DNA of 51,915 nucleotides from Maribacter algicola (lineage in GTDB: Bacteria > Bacteroidota > Bacteroidia > Flavobacteriales > Flavobacteriaceae). Positions within the stretch are counted from its first letter, which is position 1, and the number at the start of each line of letters is the position of its first letter. Where the stretch lies: positions 1 through 51,915 of the forward strand of contig NZ_QUSX01000005.1 in assembly GCF_003933245.1 (NCBI RefSeq), read 5' to 3'. The notes under the pieces were generated by a model. That model worked only from the letters and a program-made list of their open reading frames with translations. It searched no databases and was not told the origin of the DNA. Below, in pieces: positions 1-6,881 of the stretch. Made by a program: the position numbers and the translations under genes.

Positions 1-24
1 GCCCAGCGTTTCGCTAAGCGGGTG

Positions 25-54
25 CAAATATACGACTGTTTTGTTACCCGGCAA
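25..54 (-). promoter_or_regulatory. Minus-strand promoter leaving the left edge (proximal)
   Basis: On the minus strand a TTG (52-54) is followed after exactly 19 bases by TATATTTG (25-32), the Bacteroidota sigma-A pattern. The 15 bases TATATTTGCACCCGC are identical to those of the tRNA-Lys promoter at 16550, which suggests a tRNA or rRNA transcript. Its gene would lie beyond base 1 and is not visible. Confidence 0.7.
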
Positions 55-178
55 CTTTTTGGGAAGAAAAAAAAACTTTTTTTTCAGGCCCAACGGCAAG
101 ACAAAAAAACATCAATGAGCGTTCGCACCATGTGCTCCCGTACGCCGCCAAAAAAAAGCTCCAACGGCTAACGGGCTG

Positions 179-207
179 CAAATGTATGACCGTTTTTTAA
201 AATTCAA
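179..207 (-). promoter_or_regulatory. Minus-strand promoter leaving the left edge (distal)
   Basis: A second copy of the pattern: TTG (205-207) on the minus strand, 18 bases, then TACATTTG (179-186). It points the same way as the promoter at 25-54 and lies about 150 bp upstream of it, so the two form a tandem pair. The flanking bases (GCAGCCCG against GCACCCGC) are also similar, which suggests a local duplication. Confidence 0.65.
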
Positions 208-440
208 AGAAAAAAAATCACATTTTTTGGACTTTTTTTTCAGCTTCAATCACAACAATCTTAAAATGAGATAATTGTATTTTTTAAAATAAAAAGGGCC
301 ATGAATTTAGTAAAAAAATCTTTCCTCTCAAAGAAAAAAAACAACATAATAACACCCCTATATAATCCAGCGAAATCACAGATTGTGATTTTGCCCATAA
401 TGATTACAATTTTACTACTTAAACATATTGTTCCATACTA

Positions 441-471
441 TTGCGGACATAACAACAACATAGTATCTTTG
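441..471 (+). promoter_or_regulatory. thrS operon promoter
   Basis: TTG (441-443), 20 bases, then TATCTTTG (464-471), the Bacteroidota -33/-7 pair. It ends 21 bp before the thrS ATG. The extended string TATCTTTGCTCC recurs before the HAD gene (4666) and, on the minus strand, before tgt (12826). Confidence 0.75.
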
Positions 472-492
472 CTCCCCGTATAAAATTACATC

Positions 493-2439
493 ATGATAGA
501 GATTGTCTTGCCAGATGGCTCAACAAAGGAATTCCAAAAAGGGGCTACCCCAATGGATGTAGCCAAAAGCATTAGTGAAGGACTTGCCAGAAATGTTATA
601 TCTGCAAAATTTAACGACACAACCGTTGAAAGCACCACTCCCCTAACCGAAAACGGATCTCTGACCTTATTTACGTGGAACGACAAAGAAGGTAAGAAAG
701 CTTTTTGGCACTCAACCTCCCATATTGTCGCACAAGCGCTTGAAGCACTATATCCCGGTGTAAAACTAACTATAGGGCCAGCGATAGAAAACGGGTTCTA
801 TTATGATGTAGACCTACCTGAGGGCACCATATCCGAAAAAGATTTTTCCAAAATTGAACAAAAGGCCTTGGAAATTGCCCGCGGTAAACATGACTACAAG
901 ATGAGAAAAGTATCCAAATCGGACGCTTTAAAATTTTATAAAGAACAAGGCAATGAATATAAGGTCGAATTAATTGAGAATTTAGAGGACGGTTCTATAA
1001 CATTTTGTGACCATGATACTTTTACCGACTTGTGCCGCGGCGGACATATTCCCAATACGGGAATTGTAAAGGCAATTAAAATTTTAAGTGTTGCAGGAGC
1101 TTACTGGCGCGGTGACGAAAACAAGCCCCAATTAACCAGGGTGTATGGTATTTCCTTTCCAAAACAGAAAGACCTTACCGAATATTTAGCGCTTTTGGAG
1201 GAGGCTAAGAAAAGGGACCACAGGAAATTAGGAAAAGAATTGGAACTCTTTACTTTTTCACAGAAAGTGGGGCAAGGACTTCCTTTATGGTTACCAAAAG
1301 GTGCCGCCCTAAGGGAGCGCCTTGAACAATTTCTAAAAAAGGCGCAAAAGCAAGCAGGTTATGAAATGGTGGTTACCCCACATATTGGACAAAAAGAGCT
1401 TTATGTAACATCCGGACATTACGCAAAATATGGGGAGGATAGCTTTCAACCTATTCACACGCCCAAACAAGACGAAGAATTTCTCTTGAAACCGATGAAC
1501 TGCCCACATCATTGTGAAATTTACAACACCCGTCCGTTTAGTTATAAAGAATTACCTAAAAGGTATGCGGAGTTTGGTACCGTTTACAGATATGAACAAA
1601 GCGGAGAACTACATGGTCTTACCAGGGTTCGCGGTTTTACCCAGGATGACGCACATATTTTTTGCACACCTGATCAATTGGATAAAGAATTCAAAAATGT
1701 TATCGACCTATCCCTTTATGTTTTGGGCTCTTTGGGTTTCGAGGATTTTACCGCCCAGGTCTCAGTACGCGATTTGGACAAACCTGAAAAATATATAGGT
1801 TCCGTTGAAAATTGGGAAAAAGCGGAGCAGGCGATTATTAATGCCGCAAAAGAAAAGGGCCTTGACTATGTCATTGAACGTGGAGAAGCCGCATTTTACG
1901 GTCCAAAGTTGGACTTTATGGTTAAAGATGCACTTGGTAGGCAATGGCAATTGGGGACCATACAGGTTGATTATAATTTACCCGAAAGATTTGAACTGAC
2001 TTATAAGGGGAGCGACAACGAATTGCATAGGCCGGTCATGATTCACCGTGCACCATTTGGCAGTATGGAACGTTTTATCGCTCTTTTATTGGAGCACACA
2101 GGTGGTAATTTTCCGCTATGGCTAATACCGGACCAAGCTATTGTCTTGCCAGTTAGCGAGAAACATGAAAAATATGCTGAAAAAGTTTTAAAATCGCTAG
2201 AAAATAACGAAATTCGCGCCCTTGTAGATAATAGAAACGAAACGGTCGGCAAAAAAATACGGGAAGCGGAGATGAATAAGATTCCATTTATGCTTATCGT
2301 AGGAGAAAACGATGAAAGTTCCAACACCATTTCAGTAAGAAGGCACGGTGGTGAAGATTTAGGAGCCATAACCATTGTAGCATTTACCGACTTGGTATCT
2401 AAGGAAATAAATAGTACCTTAAAGTCGTTCAAAAATTAA
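493..2439 (+). CDS. thrS: Threonine--tRNA ligase
   Basis: Cytoplasmic class II synthetase that charges tRNA-Thr. The 648 residues show the normal bacterial order: N-terminal TGS domain (about 1-60), a second additional domain with the HxxxH editing motif (HSTSH near residue 75) and a later C-x3-H site, the class II catalytic core with MNCPHHC and RVRGFTQDDAH, and a C-terminal anticodon-binding domain from about 545. Length is usual for the family. It is the first gene of the conserved thrS-infC-rpmI-rplT operon. The ATG at 493 fits the promoter at 441-471. The call is secure. Confidence 0.97.
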   Translation: MIEIVLPDGSTKEFQKGATPMDVAKSISEGLARNVISAKFNDTTVESTTPLTENGSLTLFTWNDKEGKKAFWHSTSHIVAQALEALYPGVKLTIGPAIENGFYYDVDLPEGTISEKDFSKIEQKALEIARGKHDYKMRKVSKSDALKFYKEQGNEYKVELIENLEDGSITFCDHDTFTDLCRGGHIPNTGIVKAIKILSVAGAYWRGDENKPQLTRVYGISFPKQKDLTEYLALLEEAKKRDHRKLGKELELFTFSQKVGQGLPLWLPKGAALRERLEQFLKKAQKQAGYEMVVTPHIGQKELYVTSGHYAKYGEDSFQPIHTPKQDEEFLLKPMNCPHHCEIYNTRPFSYKELPKRYAEFGTVYRYEQSGELHGLTRVRGFTQDDAHIFCTPDQLDKEFKNVIDLSLYVLGSLGFEDFTAQVSVRDLDKPEKYIGSVENWEKAEQAIINAAKEKGLDYVIERGEAAFYGPKLDFMVKDALGRQWQLGTIQVDYNLPERFELTYKGSDNELHRPVMIHRAPFGSMERFIALLLEHTGGNFPLWLIPDQAIVLPVSEKHEKYAEKVLKSLENNEIRALVDNRNETVGKKIREAEMNKIPFMLIVGENDESSNTISVRRHGGEDLGAITIVAFTDLVSKEINSTLKSFKN

Positions 2440-2461
2440 GTTTAATTAAAAATAGTAAGTC

Positions 2462-3016
2462 ATAGCAATACGTAAAAGATTCAGGCCTCAACCTAGAAGG
2501 GAAAATAAAAACCCTCACAATATTAATGAACAGATACTTGCTCCGGAAGTAAGGTTAGTTGGTGACAACATTGAAGTTGGAGTATATCCTATTCGAAAAG
2601 CCTTGGATATTTCCAAGGAACTGGAATTGGATTTAGTTGAAATTTCACCAAAGGCGGATCCTCCTGTTTGTAAAATTATAGATTACAAAAAGTTTTTATA
2701 CGAACAGAAAAAAAGGGAGAAGGCCATGAAAGCCAAGGCTTCCAAAGTAGTTGTTAAGGAAATTAGGTTTGGACCGAATACTGATGACCATGACTATGAG
2801 TTTAAAAAGAAGCATGCTGAAAAATTCCTGAAAGATGGTGCAAAGTTGAAAGCATACGTTTTTTTTAAAGGACGCTCGATAGTCTATAAAGATCAAGGAG
2901 AAATTCTGCTTTTAAAACTAGCTTCTGAACTGGAAGAACTTGGAAAGGTAGAACAAATGCCAAGGTTGGAAGGAAAAAGAATGACCATGTTCATAGCTCC
3001 AAAAACAAAAAAATAA
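2462..3016 (+). CDS. infC: Translation initiation factor IF-3 (apparent AUA start)
   Basis: IF-3 binds the 30S subunit and rejects wrong start codons. The reading frame matches the full family from [10 protein letters not shown] through [17 protein letters not shown] to the KxxMFIAPK C-terminus, 184 residues. No ATG, GTG or TTG fits the N-terminus. An in-frame TAA (2456-2458) is followed by GTC and then ATA at 2462, exactly where the family's MAIR start falls. The first ATG in frame (2603) would remove about 47 conserved residues. The start is therefore inferred to be AUA, in line with the known rare AUU start of E. coli infC, which lets IF-3 limit its own synthesis. It lies 22 bp after thrS. 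Confidence 0.93.
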   Translation: MAIRKRFRPQPRRENKNPHNINEQILAPEVRLVGDNIEVGVYPIRKALDISKELELDLVEISPKADPPVCKIIDYKKFLYEQKKREKAMKAKASKVVVKEIRFGPNTDDHDYEFKKKHAEKFLKDGAKLKAYVFFKGRSIVYKDQGEILLLKLASELEELGKVEQMPRLEGKRMTMFIAPKTKK

Positions 3017-3018
3017 AC

Positions 3019-3050
3019 GCTTCGGTTTTTCAAACCAACTGAAGCTTTTT
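3019..3050 (+). terminator. Attenuator-like hairpin between infC and rpmI
   Basis: GCTTCGGTT (3019-3027) pairs with AACTGAAGC (3037-3045) over 9 bp with one G-U pair, followed by a run of T. It has the form of an intrinsic terminator but sits inside the operon, just after the infC stop, so it may set the ratio of infC to rpmI-rplT message. Confidence 0.6.
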
Positions 3051-3061
3051 ACATAAAAACT

Positions 3062-3092
3062 AAACGCTATTAGTAATTCACTGATAGCGTTT
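3062..3092 (+). promoter_or_regulatory. Long hairpin in the rpmI leader
   Basis: AAACGCTATTAGT (3062-3074) and ACTGATAGCGTTT (3080-3092) form a 13-bp stem with a single G-U pair and a 5-base loop. There is no T-run after it, so it is not a simple terminator. It probably belongs to the same leader RNA as the pseudoknot that follows. Confidence 0.6.
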
Positions 3093-3104
3093 GGCTTGGA
3101 AAGA

Positions 3105-3143
3105 GACCCTTAAGCAACCTTCTGGGTCCAAAATATAGAAGGT
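3105..3143 (+). promoter_or_regulatory. H-type pseudoknot in the rpmI leader, candidate L20 operator
   Basis: Two interleaved helices are visible: GACCC (3105-3109) with GGGTC (3124-3128), and ACCTTCT (3117-3123) with AGAAGGT (3137-3143). The order 5'-S1, 5'-S2, 3'-S1, 3'-S2 defines an H-type pseudoknot. It lies 33 bp before the rpmI start. In E. coli, ribosomal protein L20 represses rpmI-rplT by binding a pseudoknot between infC and rpmI; this is placed in the same spot. Binding by L20 is inferred. Confidence 0.55.
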
Positions 3144-3176
3144 AGCAAGTGAGATTTAATCAAAAAATAGGAGAAA

Positions 3177-3374
3177 ATGCCTAAACAAAAAACAAAATCC
3201 AGTGCCAAGAAGCGTTTTAAGCTTACAGGTACGGGTAAAATCAAAAGAAAGCACGCTTTTAAGAGCCACATTCTTACTAAGAAATCTAAAAAGCGCAAAC
3301 TTGCTTTAACGCATGATACTTTGGTTCATCCAAATGACGTTAACAGCATCAAGGAACAATTACGTTTAAAGTAA
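3177..3374 (+). CDS. rpmI: 50S ribosomal protein L35
   Basis: A 65-residue, very basic ribosomal protein of the large subunit. It starts [18 protein letters not shown] and carries the family signature KRKHAFKSH...[14 protein letters not shown] stretch. It has an unusually clear Shine-Dalgarno sequence for this phylum (AGGAG at 3169-3173). It follows the structured leader at 3019-3143 and is probably regulated with rplT. Confidence 0.96.
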   Translation: MPKQKTKSSAKKRFKLTGTGKIKRKHAFKSHILTKKSKKRKLALTHDTLVHPNDVNSIKEQLRLK

Positions 3375-3419
3375 AAGTTCAAAAGGTAAATTTATTAACC
3401 ATGGAGTTAGGCCAATCAA

Positions 3420-3450
3420 AAAGAGTTAAAAGTTAGAAGTTAAAAGTTAA
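3420..3450 (+). repeat. Degenerate AGTTAAA/AGTTAGA repeat
   Basis: The 145-bp gap between rpmI and rplT holds a short low-complexity run of AGTTAAAAGTTAGA-type units. No hairpin or second start is obvious. The gap is longer than usual for these two genes, so the repeat may have expanded an originally tight junction. Confidence 0.5.
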
Positions 3451-3519
3451 GAGCCTCTGAAAAACCTTGACGTACAACGGATAACTATTTAATCGCCAAC
3501 TACAAAAAAACGAAAAGAA

Positions 3520-3864
3520 ATGCCAAGATCAGTAAATGCAGTAGCTTCCAGAGCCAGGAGAAAAAAGGTAATGAAGCAAGCCAAAGGTTACTTTGGAAGA
3601 CGTAAAAATGTTTGGACAGTAGCCAAAAACGCGGTCGAAAAAGCAATGTTATATGCTTATAGAGATCGAAAAAACAAAAAAAGAACATTCCGTTCATTAT
3701 GGATTACCCGTATTAATGCAGGTGCCAGACAGCATGGAATGTCCTACTCGCAATTTATGGGTAAAGTAAAAGCCAGTGGAATTGAACTAAATCGAAAGGT
3801 TCTCGCAGATTTGGCCATGAATCACCCAGAAGCTTTTAAAGCTATCGTAGAGCAAGTAAAATAA
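3520..3864 (+). CDS. rplT: 50S ribosomal protein L20
   Basis: A 114-residue basic protein that binds 23S rRNA early in assembly of the large subunit. The sequence [20 protein letters not shown] and the motif [17 protein letters not shown] are diagnostic. Length is usual. It is the last gene of the thrS operon, followed 24 bp later by a strong terminator. In other bacteria it is the autoregulator of rpmI-rplT, which fits the pseudoknot before rpmI. Confidence 0.97.
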   Translation: MPRSVNAVASRARRKKVMKQAKGYFGRRKNVWTVAKNAVEKAMLYAYRDRKNKKRTFRSLWITRINAGARQHGMSYSQFMGKVKASGIELNRKVLADLAMNHPEAFKAIVEQVK

Positions 3865-3888
3865 ATTAAAACGAATCTCACTTAAAAT

Positions 3889-3918
3889 AATCCGACTTAA
3901 AAGGTCGGATTTTTTATT
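3889..3918 (+). terminator. Terminator of the thrS-rplT operon
   Basis: AATCCGAC (3889-3896) and GTCGGATT (3904-3911) form an 8-bp stem with a 7-base loop, followed by TTTTTATTTT. Confidence 0.85.
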
Positions 3919-3970
3919 TTCCATTATGAACTCACCTTCACTTTGACCACCCTACACTTCCCTTAATCCA

Positions 3971-4102
3971 TTAGCGCATCCCTATTTTTACCATATCCCT
4001 AAACAAGCCATTAATTTTCTCCTCTTCGGGAAGATTAAAATTTCCCTTTTCAAATGTTCGTTCATTCTGTTTGCCAAGAACACAAAGACTTTTGGTGACT
4101 TC
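3971..4102 (-). pseudogene. Possible gene remnant, unidentified
   Basis: The 313 bases between rplT and yjbQ hold no intact gene apart from the terminator at 3889. On the minus strand a 43-codon frame without a start codon, following a stop, reads like a protein C-terminus (FEKGNFNLPEEEKINGLFRD, ending MVKIGMR). An adjacent frame upstream (to about 4165) is also open and protein-like, as if one frameshift separated them. I do not recognise a family. This may be chance. Confidence 0.25.
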
Positions 4103-4178
4103 TTAATAGGTAATTGATTTAGGTTTGTATTCTGTTCAAAATCGATGCCTCGCAAGTCATTAGGTAAAGACTACTTTA

Positions 4179-4601
4179 TCAATTACCGAAGATGGTAACC
4201 ACCAATGTTCTACCCGAAGCATGATTCCTGTGTTCACATAGATATATACCTTGCCAAATACCCAAGTTAAGTTTACCCTGTGAAATAGGAATTTGAACCG
4301 ATGCTCCCATTAAGGAGGACTTAATGTGCGCGGGCATGTCATCTTGCCCTTCATAGGTATGCACATAATACGGGGCATTTTCCGGCACCATCATATTCAT
4401 ATGGCTTTCAAAATCACTTCTTACCGTAGGGTCTGCATTCTCATTAATGGTAAGGCTTGCCGATGTATGTTTGATAAAGACCTGACAAATTCCTATATCA
4501 ATATCGTTTATCTCTGGACATCTTTCCAATATCCTATTCGTTATTAAATGAAAACCCCTAGAAAATTTGGGAAGTGCAAACTCTTTTTGAAACCAATGCA
4601 T
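4179..4601 (-). CDS. YjbQ family protein (UPF0047)
   Basis: A 140-residue member of the YjbQ/UPF0047 family, small cytoplasmic proteins that trimerise. Some databases call it secondary thiamine-phosphate synthase because some members rescue thiE mutants. The main physiological role is not settled. The family signatures are present: HTSASLTINENADPTVRSD in the middle, GxSVQIPI-like strand (GASVQIPISQGKLNLGIWQGIYLCEHR) and the terminal RTLVVTIFG. The length is normal. It is divergent from the HAD gene at 4690, with two palindromes between them. Confidence 0.88.
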   Translation of the reverse strand: MHWFQKEFALPKFSRGFHLITNRILERCPEINDIDIGICQVFIKHTSASLTINENADPTVRSDFESHMNMMVPENAPYYVHTYEGQDDMPAHIKSSLMGASVQIPISQGKLNLGIWQGIYLCEHRNHASGRTLVVTIFGN

Positions 4602-4621
4602 GCCAATTTCTTATTAAATAA

Positions 4622-4655
4622 AGGTAAAACTTTACCTATTATCTATTAAATAGAT
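4622..4655. promoter_or_regulatory. Two adjacent palindromes between divergent genes
   Basis: AGGTAAA-AC-TTTACCT (4622-4637) and ATCTATT-A-AATAGAT (4641-4655) are perfect 7-bp inverted repeats, 3 bp apart, located between the starts of yjbQ and the HAD gene. They are operator-like. No regulator is identified. Confidence 0.4.
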
Positions 4656-4665
4656 ATCGTTGAAA

Positions 4666-4673
4666 TATCTTTG
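4666..4673 (+). promoter_or_regulatory. -7 box for the HAD gene
   Basis: TATCTTTG followed by CTCC, as before thrS. No good -33 TTG at the right spacing. It lies downstream of an ATG at 4660, which argues that translation starts at the ATG at 4690 instead. Confidence 0.55.
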
Positions 4674-4689
4674 CTCCTTATTTAAAAAT

Positions 4690-5499
4690 ATGGATTTATC
4701 TAAAATAAGGATGGTCGTCACCGATATGGACGGTACCTTACTCAACTCAAATCACGAAGTAAGTGCTGAATTTTTTAAACTTTTTGAACATTTAAAAAGT
4801 AAAGGAATTCATTTTGTAGCGGCCAGTGGCAGACAATATAATAGTATTATTGATAAGTTGTATCCTATTAAGGACGACATCATCGTAATCGCCGAAAACG
4901 GGGGGTTTGCAAAACAAAGGGACCGTGAAATTCTATCTACACCCCTTAACACCCAGTATGTTTTCGAAATATTGAAAACAATAAAGCAGGTTCCCAATAC
5001 CCATCCGGTACTATGTGGCAAGCATATGGCCTACATATCTGGTAAATCCGATTTATTTTCTCAAAAGCTCAAAGAATATTATACGCAATTTGAAATACTG
5101 GATGAACTAAGCGTTGTGGATTCAGAAATCATTAAAATTGCCATTTATCATTTTGATGATTCTGAAAGATACATATACCCCCATGTTAAACACTTTGAAA
5201 ATAGGATGAAAGTCAAAGTTTCAGGTGAAAATTGGGTAGATATATCAAGTCCCAATGCACATAAAGGATTCGCCCTGGAAAAAGTCATGCAAATCTATGG
5301 CATTACATCGAATGAAATTATGGTGTTTGGGGACTACAACAATGATTTGGAGATGCTAGCCCTATCCGAATATAGCTTTGCCATGGAAAATGCCCATCCT
5401 ACCATAAAAAGGGCCGCCAAGTACCTTACATTAAGCAATGACGACATGGGGGTTGAACATCAGTTGAAAAAATTAACTGACTATTTATTGACCAATTAA
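4690..5499 (+). CDS. HAD-superfamily hydrolase, Cof subfamily
   Basis: A 269-residue haloacid-dehalogenase phosphatase of the Cof/YidA group, which removes phosphate from sugar phosphates, FMN or similar small molecules. Visible motifs are the nucleophile loop TDMDGTLLNS, motif II in AASGRQ, and the Mg-binding motif IV FGDYNNDLEML. The large C2-type cap between them is typical of Cof proteins. The substrate cannot be told. The longest frame starts at 4660, but the promoter box at 4666-4673 makes the ATG at 4690 (MDLSKIRMVV) the better start. It converges on the next gene with a 4-bp overlap. Confidence 0.88.
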   Translation: MDLSKIRMVVTDMDGTLLNSNHEVSAEFFKLFEHLKSKGIHFVAASGRQYNSIIDKLYPIKDDIIVIAENGGFAKQRDREILSTPLNTQYVFEILKTIKQVPNTHPVLCGKHMAYISGKSDLFSQKLKEYYTQFEILDELSVVDSEIIKIAIYHFDDSERYIYPHVKHFENRMKVKVSGENWVDISSPNAHKGFALEKVMQIYGITSNEIMVFGDYNNDLEMLALSEYSFAMENAHPTIKRAAKYLTLSNDDMGVEHQLKKLTDYLLTN

Positions 5500-6758
5500 G
5501 TCTTTTGTTTTTTCTTTCTAGCCGCAGGAAACAACACATTGTTTAAAATTAACCGATACCCCGGCGAAGTTGGATGCAATTCCAACTCTGTTTTTGGATC
5601 CCCTACCCTGTGTTGATAATCCTCAGGATCATGACCACCATAAAACGTAAAAAAACCCTTCCCTTTTATACCATGAATATAGCGGGCCTCGCCATTTAAT
5701 TTATTTTCCCCTAGCACCAATACGGTTGGTTTGATTTCAGAACGCTCAAAAGCCGTGGTCTGTCCCATAAACCCTTTTACCAGCGAGGTGTGGTTTTGAC
5801 ATAGCATGGTAGGAACTGCATCCCATTTGGCCGAAAAATCCATTAAGGAAAAATAGTCCTGCTCTTTTGGGACATTCCCCCTTTTTGAAGTCATATCTAT
5901 GGAAGAAAATTCATATTTGACCGGACTTCTTTCCAAGACAAAATCCGTGAAAGCGAAGGTTTTGTCAAAGTCCAAACTAGCCTGATAATTAGGGTCCGAT
6001 GGATCCCCATCAAACATGGGCTCACAAATATCTACGCCGTCTGCCGCAAGTGCTATATCAAAACTATCGGTCGCAGAGCACATGGCGAACATAAAACCAC
6101 CTCCAATTACATAGTTTCTGATCTTTAGTGCGACGGCCAGTTTCTCATCTGAAACTTTATCATAACCTAATTTTCTGGCCAACTTTTCCGCTTCCTTCTT
6201 ACCTTCGATATACCATGGAGTAGCCCGGTACGCACCATAAAACTTGCCATATTGTCCCGTGAAATCCTCATGATGCAAGTGTAGCCAATCATATAGGGCC
6301 AGCTTATCCTCCATGACTTCCTCGTCGTACACCGTGACATAAGGTATTTCGGCATAGGTTAACGCCATGGTAACCGCATCGTCCCATGGCTGGTTTTCTT
6401 TAGGGGAATACACCGCAATTTTCGGTGCCTTCTCCAAAATTACAGCATCTTGATTCTTGGACGGACTGCTTATTTCATCGAGTATTGTATTTGCTTGGTC
6501 ATCCGATAGTATTTCAAAGGAAACGCCCCTGATTTGGCACTCTTTTCGTATAACTTCACCATCCGGCAAAAGAAAGGATCCTCCCCTATAATTAAGCAAC
6601 CATTGTACTTTTTGCTGTTTGGAAAGTACCCAATAGGTAATTCCATAAGCCTTTAAATGATTTTTTTGAGATTCTGAGTCCATGGGTATTAGAATGGAAG
6701 AGGCATGCCCTAAATGGGAAATAAAAAATAGTGACAGTAAAAAAAGAATTCTAGTCAT
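5496..6758 (-). CDS. Conserved exported protein, often labelled asparagine synthetase B
   Basis: A 420-residue protein with an N-terminal signal peptide (MTRILFLLSLFFISHLGHAS). I recognise it as a highly conserved flavobacterial family that databases tend to name asparagine synthetase B. The sequence gives little support for that: there is no N-terminal Cys2 glutaminase and no SGGxDS ATP-binding loop. A segment GGGFMFAMCSATDS could be the nucleophile elbow of a class I amidotransferase-like or ThuA-like fold, with a nearby HHEDF. The C-terminus (KGFFTFYGGHDPEDYQHRVG, then SPGYRLILNNVLFPAARKKK) looks strongly constrained. The true function is unknown. A weak -7 box (TATTTTTG on the minus strand, 6785-6792) lies upstream. 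Confidence 0.75.
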   Translation of the reverse strand: MTRILFLLSLFFISHLGHASSILIPMDSESQKNHLKAYGITYWVLSKQQKVQWLLNYRGGSFLLPDGEVIRKECQIRGVSFEILSDDQANTILDEISSPSKNQDAVILEKAPKIAVYSPKENQPWDDAVTMALTYAEIPYVTVYDEEVMEDKLALYDWLHLHHEDFTGQYGKFYGAYRATPWYIEGKKEAEKLARKLGYDKVSDEKLAVALKIRNYVIGGGFMFAMCSATDSFDIALAADGVDICEPMFDGDPSDPNYQASLDFDKTFAFTDFVLERSPVKYEFSSIDMTSKRGNVPKEQDYFSLMDFSAKWDAVPTMLCQNHTSLVKGFMGQTTAFERSEIKPTVLVLGENKLNGEARYIHGIKGKGFFTFYGGHDPEDYQHRVGDPKTELELHPTSPGYRLILNNVLFPAARKKKQKT

Positions 6759-6796
6759 ACCAAAGGTTTCAATTGGTCTCCTCCCAAAAATAAACG

Positions 6797-6827
6797 AAAA
6801 AAAACGCTCCTGTGTTTTAGGAGCGTT
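6797..6827 (-). terminator. dnaB terminator
   Basis: On the minus strand AACGCTCCT and AGGAGCGTT (6803-6811 with 6819-6827) form a 9-bp stem with a 7-base loop, followed by a T-run. It lies about 55 bp after the dnaB stop. Confidence 0.85.
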
Positions 6828-6881
6828 AAAGATTTTTAAAATTAGACCGATTAAAATCTAAAAAATGAGTGCCTTACGACC

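Noticed and set aside
301..483. 60-residue open frame before thrS
   Set aside because: It overlaps the thrS promoter, has low-complexity Lys/Ile composition and no recognisable domain.
4660..4689. Upstream ATG of the HAD gene
   Set aside because: It precedes the -7 promoter box at 4666-4673, so it would not be transcribed from that promoter.
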